Shown here in pieces: positions 1 through 5,719 of a DNA stretch of 5,719 bases. Position 1 is the stretch's first letter. Every line of letters starts with the position of its first letter. Below the pieces are notes generated by a model. The model ran no database searches, had not been told where the DNA came from, and saw only the letters and a program-made list of their open reading frames with translations. The translations under genes and the position numbers were made by a program. Source of the DNA: DATDMG01 sp036518955 (GTDB taxonomy: Bacteria; Actinomycetota; Actinomycetes; Actinomycetales; Kineosporiaceae); the NCBI GenBank assembly GCA_036518955.1, contig DATDMG010000128.1, positions 1-5,719 of the forward strand, given 5' to 3'.

Positions 1-12
1 CCGGCCGTCGCC

Positions 13-3000
13 GTGGCCGGCGACGGCCGACGGGTCCAGCGGTCCGGACCGACCGGTGCTCGGAGTCCGGGCGTTCCCGCCCGTGGCGGGCCGGGGGCCG
101 ACCGGCTGATCGTGGCCCGGCTGTTCGCCGGCGGGGGGACGTCCCGGCTGTGGGTGGAGCTACGCGCCGGACCCCGCGTCGCGGACGGTCCGATCCGGCT
201 GCTGGTGCCGGCCCTGATCGAAACGTACCGGGACGTGGTGTCGGCCTACCGGTCGTCCCCTCCCGCCTACCGCGCCCGACTTCACGCCCCGCAGCGGCTG
301 CGCGCGATCGGCCAGGCGCTGTTCGAGGAGGTACTCGGCCAGGGGATGGTCGGCCAGCTCTATCGCCAGGCCCGTCGCGACCACGACGCGGCCGGCGTGG
401 CGACGCACCTCGTCCTGGAGTTCCGCGACACCCCCCACCTGCTGGCCCTGCCGTGGGAGGCGATGTGGGACCCGGTCGAGTACGCCCACGTGGCGTTACG
501 GCACGGGTTGTCCCGCGTGATCCACCGCGCCGACTCGTCGCCCTACCTGACCCGGCGGATGCCGGACAGCCTGCGGGTGCTGGGGATCGTGGCACAGCCG
601 GAGTACGGCTACGCCGTGCTCGACGTCGCGGCCGAGCGGCGGGCGCTGGACGCCACCTTCGCCCGCCGCGACGTCCGGCGGCGTGCTCGCCTGGCCTGGG
701 CCGGCGAGACCACCTTCGTCGGGCTGCAGGAGCATCTGCGCACCCGGTGGGACGTCGTGCACTTCATCGGACACGGCGAGTTCGACAGCGGCGCCGCGCC
801 GGACGCCGCGCCGGACGTCGACCCGGACGCCGCGCCGGACGTCGACCCGGCCGAACCGCCCGTCCCCGGGACGGGCCAGGGCCAGTTGGTCCTGGTCAGC
901 GCGCACGGCGACCCCGAACCGGTGAGCGCCGTCGCGTTCGGGCTGCTGTTCCCCACCCCGGCGGCGATGCCCCGGCTGGTGGTCCTCAACGCCTGCGAGT
1001 CGGCCACCATCGACGCCGGTGACGTGTTCTCCAGCACGGCCGGCGTGCTCGTCCAGCGGGGCGCCGACGCGGTCGTCGCGATGCAACGCCCGATCGAGGA
1101 CCGCGCCGCCATCCGGTTCGCCGAGCACTTCTACCGTGCCCTGGCCGCCGGGCTGCCGGTCGAAGAGGCTGTCCACGCCGGCCGGGTCGGCCTCTATGGC
1201 CAGGACGAGACCGGCCTCGGCTGGTTGGCACCGGTGATCTACGTGGGGCGAGCTGACGTCGACCGGGCGCTGCTGCCGGTCCGCAGCCGGGGGAATACGG
1301 CAGGGATCCGCGAGTGGCTCCGCCGTCAGGCACGGGCCGTCGCCGCGGGCGTGCGGCGGCGGCGCCCGGGCCAGTTGGCCTTCGTCGCCGTGCCGACGCT
1401 CGCGGCACTGGTCGCGTCCCTCCTGCTGCTCCGGCCCGGACCCGGCGGGGGCGCGCCGGCCGTTGTCGCGTCCGCCGCGTGCCCCGCGACCGACACCGCC
1501 ACGACCTCCGGGACCGCGCTGTTCGCCGACACCGACAACCCGCGCGACCCGTTCAGCGAGGACTGCTACGGGTTCATCGACAGCCTCGGCGCCGGATCGA
1601 GCTTCGTGTTCGGCCGGGATCCGGACATCGCGCCGCTGGAACGGGACCTGCTTGCGGACAACCCGGTCACGGCGGACGGCGAGACTCTGGTCTGGTTCGG
1701 CGGCATCAGCTGCCAGCACTACGCGCCCGGACATCCGGAACGGTGTCTGAACCCGAGCGACCGGCGCTACGACGCCGAGCACGACGAACTCGCGGCGCTC
1801 CTGCTGTTCAAGACCTGGTGGGCCCGGCAGCGCCAGAGCAACCCCGCGCTGCCGGGACTGCACCTGGTGCTGGCGAACGCCGGGCCGGACGTCGCCCACG
1901 CCGACCGGGTCGCGCAGGCATTGCTGGCGCACCGCAGGGCCTTCAACCACCGGATGGCGGTGATCGGTGGCGGTGACAGCCGGGTGTCCACGCAGCAGGC
2001 GATCCAGCATCTGGTCCGGGCCGGGATCCCGATGATCGCTCCGACCCTGTCCGCCGACCACGGCGAACCCGCCTCGCCCGGGGCGGCGAACGACAACCTC
2101 AGCGCCTACGCGCAGTTGGGGCCGTTCGTCTCCGACCCGGGCTACCTGGCCCTGTCACCGCAGGACGGCCAGTACGCGAAGCTGCTCGTGCAGGGCCTGC
2201 TGGCCCAGTACCCCAACGGCGTCGATGTGACGCTGTACACCTCGACGTCGACCAGTTCCCCGCCGTCCGCCGACGACTTCGGCGACCTGTTCATCACCTC
2301 TCAGATCGCCGACCTGAAGCAGGAGTCGGAGGCGGTCCCGACCCGGCCGGGGGACCCGACCCGGCGGCTGGTCTCACTCTCCCTGGCGACGCCGAAGCAG
2401 CCGTTGACGACGGCGGTCTGCCGGCGCCCGAGCGGGGTGCCATCGCTCGTGATCTTCTCCGACCGGTGGGACAAGTTCAGGGCGTTCGCCGTCCAGCTGA
2501 CCAACCTGTGCAAGGGCGGGGGCGGTGTCCCGATGGTCATCTCGCCCGGGTCGGTGGGGCGGGTCCTGGCCGGCGACGGCGAGCGCCCGGCGCTGGCCGC
2601 AGCCGGGGCCGACTGGCCGCTGATGTACTTCAGCGGGGGTCTGCAGTGCGATGGGCTGCGGCGGGTCGAACGGGCCGAGTGGTCACCGAGCGATCCGAAC
2701 CGGCAGAGCAGCTACCAGGCGGCGACCCTGCTCGAGCTGGTCCGGGACACGGTGCGCCCGGCCGCGGACCCCCATCCCGGGACGCCGGTGCTCGGCGCCG
2801 ACTGCGTGAAGCAGCAGATCACGCCCAGCGTGGCTCAGATGTGGGACGCCGCCGTCCTGGGTCAGCAGGTGCTGGACCAGTTGCCCAAGGGCCGCGACAG
2901 CACCCCTCACGACCTGGCCGGACTGACCCTGGCGGGGCACTTGTCGGAGGGCGCGGTCCAGGTGAGCGCCGGGAGGGTGGCGCCGGGTCACCCCCTGATC

Positions 3001-3165
3001 CAGGTCATCGTGCTGTGCGTGCGCAGCCTCGCCGACCTGACCGAGGGCCGTGCGGAGGAGACCTGCAGCAACCCGCCCACCGACAAGCGTCACCGCGGGC
3101 TGGGCCTGGGTGCGCTGACGGCAGCCATGGACCAAGGGCCGACGGACGCACCGAAGGACGGCTGA
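13..3165 (+). CDS. Transmembrane CHAT (caspase-like) protease fused to an extracytoplasmic type I periplasmic-binding-protein-like sensor domain
   Basis: Residues about 32-420 form a CHAT domain (caspase-fold cysteine peptidase). Visible marks are the N-terminal helix RLRAIGQALFEEVLG near residue 94, LPWEAMWDP at 146-154, the histidine motif HFIGHGEFD with His254, and the cysteine motif VVLNACESA with Cys328, the expected catalytic dyad. A basic stretch (RRQARAV..RRRR) precedes one hydrophobic helix at about 455-475, so the N-terminus should be cytoplasmic and the C-terminus outside. Residues about 485-1020 resemble type I periplasmic binding proteins (Peripla_BP_6 type): GLHLVLANAGPD near 615, MAVIGGGDS at 648, GIPMIAPT at 671, FVSDPGYLALSPQDGQYAK at 705, and WDAAVLGQQVL near 944. 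All ten other cysteines lie outside the membrane, which suggests disulfides. A likely role, by inference, is a ligand-sensing receptor that activates an internal protease; ligand and substrate are unknown. The GTG start is uncertain: no Shine-Dalgarno precedes it and the frame is open to the window edge. Confidence 0.87.
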   Translation: MAGDGRRVQRSGPTGARSPGVPARGGPGADRLIVARLFAGGGTSRLWVELRAGPRVADGPIRLLVPALIETYRDVVSAYRSSPPAYRARLHAPQRLRAIGQALFEEVLGQGMVGQLYRQARRDHDAAGVATHLVLEFRDTPHLLALPWEAMWDPVEYAHVALRHGLSRVIHRADSSPYLTRRMPDSLRVLGIVAQPEYGYAVLDVAAERRALDATFARRDVRRRARLAWAGETTFVGLQEHLRTRWDVVHFIGHGEFDSGAAPDAAPDVDPDAAPDVDPAEPPVPGTGQGQLVLVSAHGDPEPVSAVAFGLLFPTPAAMPRLVVLNACESATIDAGDVFSSTAGVLVQRGADAVVAMQRPIEDRAAIRFAEHFYRALAAGLPVEEAVHAGRVGLYGQDETGLGWLAPVIYVGRADVDRALLPVRSRGNTAGIREWLRRQARAVAAGVRRRRPGQLAFVAVPTLAALVASLLLLRPGPGGGAPAVVASAACPATDTATTSGTALFADTDNPRDPFSEDCYGFIDSLGAGSSFVFGRDPDIAPLERDLLADNPVTADGETLVWFGGISCQHYAPGHPERCLNPSDRRYDAEHDELAALLLFKTWWARQRQSNPALPGLHLVLANAGPDVAHADRVAQALLAHRRAFNHRMAVIGGGDSRVSTQQAIQHLVRAGIPMIAPTLSADHGEPASPGAANDNLSAYAQLGPFVSDPGYLALSPQDGQYAKLLVQGLLAQYPNGVDVTLYTSTSTSSPPSADDFGDLFITSQIADLKQESEAVPTRPGDPTRRLVSLSLATPKQPLTTAVCRRPSGVPSLVIFSDRWDKFRAFAVQLTNLCKGGGGVPMVISPGSVGRVLAGDGERPALAAAGADWPLMYFSGGLQCDGLRRVERAEWSPSDPNRQSSYQAATLLELVRDTVRPAADPHPGTPVLGADCVKQQITPSVAQMWDAAVLGQQVLDQLPKGRDSTPHDLAGLTLAGHLSEGAVQVSAGRVAPGHPLIQVIVLCVRSLADLTEGRAEETCSNPPTDKRHRGLGLGALTAAMDQGPTDAPKDG
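802..849 (+). repeat. Two perfect 24-bp tandem repeats encoding an Asp/Pro-rich loop in the CHAT domain
   Basis: The 24-base unit starting gacgccgcgccgg and ending gtcgacccg occurs twice in a row without a mismatch (802-825 and 826-849). A 9-base partial copy of its gccgcgccg part lies just before at 793-801. Each unit encodes DAAPDVDP, so residues 264-279 are an acidic, proline-rich linker. It sits between catalytic His254 and Cys328, where caspase-fold enzymes carry variable loops. The repeat keeps the frame and probably arose by slippage. Confidence 0.85.
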
Positions 3166-3206
3166 GCAACCGACATCTGCCCGGTCGGGGCCCCGCGATC
3201 TGACCC

Positions 3207-3229
3207 GGCCCAGCTGGCCGAGCTGGGTC
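3207..3229. terminator. Hairpin downstream of the CHAT receptor gene, possible terminator
   Basis: CCCAGCT at 3209-3215 pairs perfectly with AGCTGGG at 3221-3227 around the loop ggccg. A G-T and a G-C pair extend the stem outward to nine pairs. It lies about 40 bases after the stop codon of the plus-strand gene and in the spacer between two convergent genes. There is no U-tract, which is common for actinomycete terminators. Termination activity is inferred from structure and position only. Confidence 0.5.
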
Positions 3230-3287
3230 CAGCGAAGCCGGAAAGATTCCCGAACCGCACCGATCAGGTCGCCACAACCAGATCATC

Positions 3288-3303
3288 GCGGCTCAGAAGC
3301 CGC
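3288..3303. terminator. Hairpin downstream of the hydrolase gene, possible terminator
   Basis: GCGGCT at 3288-3293 pairs perfectly with AGCCGC at 3298-3303 across a four-base loop (caga). The hairpin begins 28 bases beyond the hydrolase stop codon, reading on the minus strand. No T-run follows in either direction. Position after a stop codon in a convergent spacer makes termination the simplest reading, but a six-pair stem is modest evidence in DNA this GC-rich. Confidence 0.35.
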
Positions 3304-3330
3304 TCTCGCGGCGTCCATCCGTCCGCGCCG

Positions 3331-4512
3331 TCAGCGGTCCTGGTCGAGGAACCACTTGAGCACGAGTGGCGCAGAACGGATCGCCGAGCCGTCATGGTTG
3401 GCGTCGCCGACGTTGACGACGGTGGCCTTGCCGCTCAACTGGGACAAGCAGGCTTGGGTGTTCGCGATCGGGACGTCACGGTCGCCGTCGGCGGCGAAGA
3501 GGCGGATCGGAACCGTGGGGTCCTGTCGGCACGAGCCGTCGCCGGCGTCGATCGCCGCCCGCAGCGCGTCCGTGGGTTTCCGCAGCCGGGTCAGGTACTG
3601 CGGTGTCAGCAGTTGGGTGGGCGAGCCGGGCAGTGCGGTGGCAATGGCGTCATCGTCGTGCGAGCCGTCGAAGAGCCCCTCGACCGTCTTGTCGTAAGGC
3701 GCCTGGAACACCTCGGCCGGGGAGCTGTAGAGGTGGTGCAGGCGGTTCTTCGCGACCGTCCAGTAGGCGATGTAGAAGGTGGCATCCTTCGGGTCGACTT
3801 GGCCGGGCCCGTCGCCGAGGTGGTCGACCAGCGCTGGGAACTCCGTACCGATCAGGTCGTACGGGCCAGAGATCGGCGCGAGAGCGGTGACGCCGGGCAC
3901 GGCGTGGCTCATCGCCATGGTCACGGCGCCGCCCTGGGAGAAGCCGCTGATCCGGACGGTGCCGTTGCTTCTGTCCGTGAACGCCGTAGTCGCGCGCAGC
4001 ATGTCGGCGCTGGCGCTGACCGCTGTGGCGGTGTCAAGGTACGGATGGTGGCCTTCCCCGGCGCCCAGGCCCAGGTAATCGGGCGCTACGGTCAGATAGC
4101 CCGCGGAGGCGAACAACTCCGTAGCTTCCCGGTCACCTTGATCGTCGCGCATCGAGGCGACGCCATTCCGGGCGGCCCGGGTGCCGTGTTCCCACATGAC
4201 GACGGGCAGCTTACGCGGCCCACCATCGGGAATCATGACGAGCCCGCTGGCGATTGTAGGTTGCCCGTCGGGCCCCGTGGTGTGATAACGGAGCCGGTAT
4301 CCGGTGACACCGTACCGGACCGAGGCCGTGTCAAAGGGGACCCCGGCCAGGACGGGCTTGAGCTGGTCGCTCGTCAAGTGCGCGACCTGCGTGGAGTCCA
4401 CCAGATTGCTGGCTGGGGGTTCGGCCGCGGCGTACCCAACTGTCACCGTGGCCGTCAATGCGACCACCGCAGCAGCCCCTGCCATGACGGCCTTTGGAGA
4501 AAAGCTATTCAT
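3331..4512 (-). CDS. Secreted alpha/beta-hydrolase (probable lipase/esterase)
   Basis: This 393-residue protein begins with a Sec-type signal peptide: MNSFSPK, a hydrophobic core AVMAGAAAVVALTATVTVG, and a probable cleavage after the alanines near residue 30 (YAAA-EPP). The mature part is an alpha/beta-hydrolase: WEHGT at 107-111 (oxyanion region), PDYLGLG at 144-150 with HPYL at 156-159, the nucleophile elbow GFSQGG with Ser192, a probable acid Asp344 in ADGDRDVP, and His373 in NHDGS. Cys328 and Cys355 could form a disulfide. The PDYLGLG and GFSQGG motifs are like those of secreted lipases and esterases, so it probably cleaves extracellular carboxylic esters; the substrate is not visible. 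The start was chosen because it alone gives a full signal peptide with a positive n-region; a weak GAAG (4521-4524) lies eight bases upstream. The same frame stays open upstream to 5310, but that part is not protein-like. ATG at 4485 is a second possible start, lacking the lysine. Confidence 0.88.
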   Translation of the reverse strand: MNSFSPKAVMAGAAAVVALTATVTVGYAAAEPPASNLVDSTQVAHLTSDQLKPVLAGVPFDTASVRYGVTGYRLRYHTTGPDGQPTIASGLVMIPDGGPRKLPVVMWEHGTRAARNGVASMRDDQGDREATELFASAGYLTVAPDYLGLGAGEGHHPYLDTATAVSASADMLRATTAFTDRSNGTVRISGFSQGGAVTMAMSHAVPGVTALAPISGPYDLIGTEFPALVDHLGDGPGQVDPKDATFYIAYWTVAKNRLHHLYSSPAEVFQAPYDKTVEGLFDGSHDDDAIATALPGSPTQLLTPQYLTRLRKPTDALRAAIDAGDGSCRQDPTVPIRLFAADGDRDVPIANTQACLSQLSGKATVVNVGDANHDGSAIRSAPLVLKWFLDQDR

Positions 4513-4789
4513 GTCGTCAGCTTCGCACGGTGGGCGGCCGGACCACGCCCTTCCCAGGAGTCCTTGGCGCGACATTGCTATTTCCCGCCAGCGGGTATCC
4601 ATCTGCGCGCAGGGTAAGCAGTCAGACCCTCTGCGAGGCAGGGCCCCGGCGTTGTTCCGGTGTCGAACTACAGCTGCCGTGTCTGAGGTGAGGTGCCCGG
4701 AGTCGGCGTGTGTACGGGGCGTGCTGGCCGAGGCCTGGGGCGCCGGCCACGCCCGCACCATCCTGGCCGGCCGGGTCGTCGACGCCGCT
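4513..4789. other. Upstream region of the hydrolase gene, no gene seen
   Basis: This stretch should contain the hydrolase promoter, read on the minus strand. A comparatively AT-rich patch (plus strand attgctattt, about 4574-4583) lies some 60-75 bases upstream of the start codon and is the best place for a -10 element. I cannot assign a convincing -35/-10 pair. Open frames cross the stretch on both strands, but none has a recognisable motif or a start with a ribosome binding site. Confidence 0.4.
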
Positions 4790-4799
4790 GCCACCATCA

Positions 4800-5010
4800 C
4801 CCACCAGGCCGACACCGGTCGTGCACGCCCGGCCGACGGAGAACTCCCAGCTGCGTCCCTCCACCGTCCAGGCGGACCCGCACCGTGCGCCGGTAGGCCC
4901 CCGGGGATCGCCGCGACCGCCGCAGTCACCGCGGCGATGTTGTCGGCGGCGTCATCGCTGGTCGCGTTGCCGGGCCTGGGATCGATCACCAGGACGTCGT
5001 CGACGTTGTG
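4800..5010 (-). pseudogene. Remnant of an IS1380-family-like transposase
   Basis: Read on the minus strand, three short pieces occur in the order found in IS1380-type DDE transposases, each in a different frame. The first (about 5004-4900) has RPGNA (4977-4963), then AADNI and VTAAVAAIP, resembling the family's LLRPGNA..TAADHI..LDAALAQIP core. The second (4895 downward) reads YRRTVRVRLDG, resembling the strand with the R-T-D-G motif (here RLDG). The third (around 4843-4832) reads WEFSVG, resembling the family's EYSVGF. The pieces lie closer together than in an intact enzyme, so internal deletion and two frameshifts are implied. No N-terminal catalytic block, C-terminal part or terminal inverted repeats could be found. 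The family call rests on remembered motifs, not an alignment. Confidence 0.45.
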
Positions 5011-5029
5011 GCAGGTGGCAGGTTCGGGA

Positions 5030-5200
5030 CATGGCCGACACCGCCCTTGTCGGTCGGTTCCCGACGGGTCGCGCCGGCGACACGCCGTGGCCACCCGATG
5101 GACGGACGGCAGCTGGCCCGGCCTGTTCCAGATCCTCAACCTGGTCGGCCTGGAACGGCCGGCTCGCATCCGCGGCACCCATGGGTGATCTTCGCGGGTC
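5030..5200. other. Unassigned stretch between transposase remnant and plus-strand open frame
   Basis: Plus-strand frames here have protein-like pieces, for example SWPGLFQILNLVGLERPARI ending at the TGA at 5186-5188, but no start with a ribosome binding site and no family I recognise. The minus strand shows no extension of the transposase motifs. It may be further debris of the same insertion or of the gene it hit. Confidence 0.3.
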
Positions 5201-5216
5201 ATCCACGGTGGAGCGG

Positions 5217-5619
5217 ATGGAGCCACTGCCGGAAGGAGTACCTGTCTGTTCCCGGACCCAGGGCCACGGAGGGTCAGAACGCGCACGCCGCCGCGGTTGT
5301 CCTGCGCCAACTGAAGCGTGAGTACCTGCGGTACGCCCAGTCCGTGGTGCTGTCAGCCGGAAACGCGCCGTGGGGCGAGACCGGCCAGGGGTGGCCCGCG
5401 GCGCGGGCGGCGAAGCAGGGCCAGATCCCCCTTGCCGTTGTCAAGCCCACGCTGTGGGCGGCGCAACTGGAGCTCATCGACCGGTTTCTGGGCGGCGGCC
5501 ACGACGACGGACGATTCCTGCCAGCGGGGCCGCCGCCGGGGCTGATCGATCAGGTTGCCGCGCTCACTCAGCCCTTTGCCGCCGGGCTCTTACGCGGTGT
5601 CGGAGCCGGACGACGATGA
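5217..5619 (+). pseudogene. Hypothetical protein, probably frameshifted or with unresolved start
   Basis: From about 5270 to 5560 one plus-strand frame has strong G/C bias at third positions and a natural composition: HAAAVVLRQLKREYLRYAQ, then APWGETGQGWPAARAAKQ, and LWAAQLELIDRFLGGG. I recognise no family. In that frame there is no ATG, GTG or TTG between 5097 and 5344. A strong GGAAGGAG at 5231-5238 is followed only by a CTG at 5242. An ATG at 5217, preceded by GGTGGAG (5207-5213), opens a different frame (MEPLPEGVPVCSRTQGHGG), which would join the good frame by a shift near 5270. Near the end, bias decays and the frame stops at 5617-5619, while another frame becomes protein-like. A frameshifted gene, a sequencing error, or a CTG start all remain possible. 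Confidence 0.35.
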
Positions 5620-5719
5620 CACGCTGCTCCAAGGGCCGACGAGCCCGGCATGGAGCATCCTGGACACGTCCAACGCGAGTCGGATGTTGATGACGTTCTC
5701 TGCCAACGGGCGACCGATG
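5597..5719 (+). CDS. Possible partial coding sequence running off the window end
   Basis: After a stop at 5543-5545 this frame stays open to the last base. From GTG 5597 it reads VSEPDDDDTLLQGPTSPAWS and then ILDTSNASRMLMTFSANGRPM, with mostly G/C third positions. No Shine-Dalgarno precedes the GTG. The second half vaguely recalls the first helices of a winged-helix regulator, but 41 residues are too few to name it. It may instead be the continuation of the preceding open frame after a one-base shift near 5585. The complementary minus frame (IGRPLAENVINIRLALDVSR) is almost equally coding-like, so even the strand is not secure. Confidence 0.3.
   Translation, partial: MSEPDDDDTLLQGPTSPAWSILDTSNASRMLMTFSANGRPM

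Noticed and set aside
150..1022. Plus-strand open frame of 290 codons inside the CHAT gene
   Set aside because: The translation is almost only R, G, P and A, typical of an out-of-frame reading of a GC-rich gene.
496..2061. Long minus-strand open frame of 521 codons opposite the CHAT receptor gene
   Set aside because: Its translation is low-complexity (V/R/G/D/Q-rich) with no motif, while the plus strand carries clear CHAT and binding-protein motifs. In GC-rich DNA such antisense frames are an expected side effect of codon bias.
13..4512. Receptor-protease and secreted hydrolase as one functional system
   Set aside because: The two genes converge, have hairpins between them, and share no visible regulatory sequence. 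Adjacency alone is not enough.
3394..4617. Plus-strand open frame of 407 codons opposite the hydrolase gene
   Set aside because: The minus strand encodes a signal peptide and a full catalytic triad. The plus frame has no recognisable motif and shows V/R/G-rich shadow composition.
4655..4690. tRNA-like T-arm sequence (ggtgtcgaactac)
   Set aside because: The flanking bases cannot form a T-stem, and no acceptor, anticodon or D arm is found nearby.
4304..5188. Plus-strand open frame of 294 codons overlapping the hydrolase start and the upstream region
   Set aside because: It overlaps about 200 bases of the well-supported hydrolase gene in antisense and has no ribosome binding site or recognised domain. 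Its good third-position bias follows from sharing third positions with the opposite frame.
4513..5310. N-terminal extension of the hydrolase to an upstream start at 5310 (659 residues)
   Set aside because: The extra 266 residues cross the transposase remnant and intergenic sequence, resemble no domain, and would bury the signal peptide in the middle of the protein.
1..5719. CRISPR array, rRNA or tRNA genes, integrase or attachment site
   Set aside because: No regularly spaced repeats, conserved RNA segments or recombinase motifs were seen on either strand. The only direct repeat is the short in-frame tandem at 802-849.

Overview
The window is very GC-rich, with strong G/C preference at third codon positions, GTG as a probable start and few AT-rich spacers. 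This fits a high-GC actinomycete (Streptomyces, Micromonospora or Frankia type). Nothing in it fixes the genus.

Layout. (1) Positions 13-3165, plus strand, hold one long gene of about 1050 codons. It encodes a cytoplasmic CHAT (caspase-like) cysteine peptidase domain, then a basic stretch, one membrane helix, and a C-terminal domain of about 565 residues outside the membrane that resembles type I periplasmic binding proteins (the branched-chain amino acid receptor fold). This is the most interesting object here: it looks like a single-chain transmembrane receptor with a protease on the inside. (2) Positions 3166-3330 form a short convergent intergenic spacer with two hairpins that probably act as terminators. 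(3) Positions 3331-4512, minus strand, encode a secreted alpha/beta-hydrolase of 393 residues with a signal peptide and a complete Ser-Asp-His triad. (4) Positions 4513 to about 5200 hold no intact gene. They include the hydrolase upstream region and, on the minus strand, a frame-shifted fragment resembling an IS1380-family transposase. (5) From about 5200 to the end, coding-like sequence on the plus strand moves between frames without a clean start, so it is probably a broken or misread gene. A last open frame runs off the window edge.

How the genes work together. The receptor-protease gene and the hydrolase gene converge, so they are not an operon, and nothing in the sequence links them functionally. 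The region right of the hydrolase looks like a scar of past transposition, so this is an accessory-type locus. Any partners of the CHAT receptor (substrate, ligand-delivery or regulatory genes) would have to lie upstream, outside the window.
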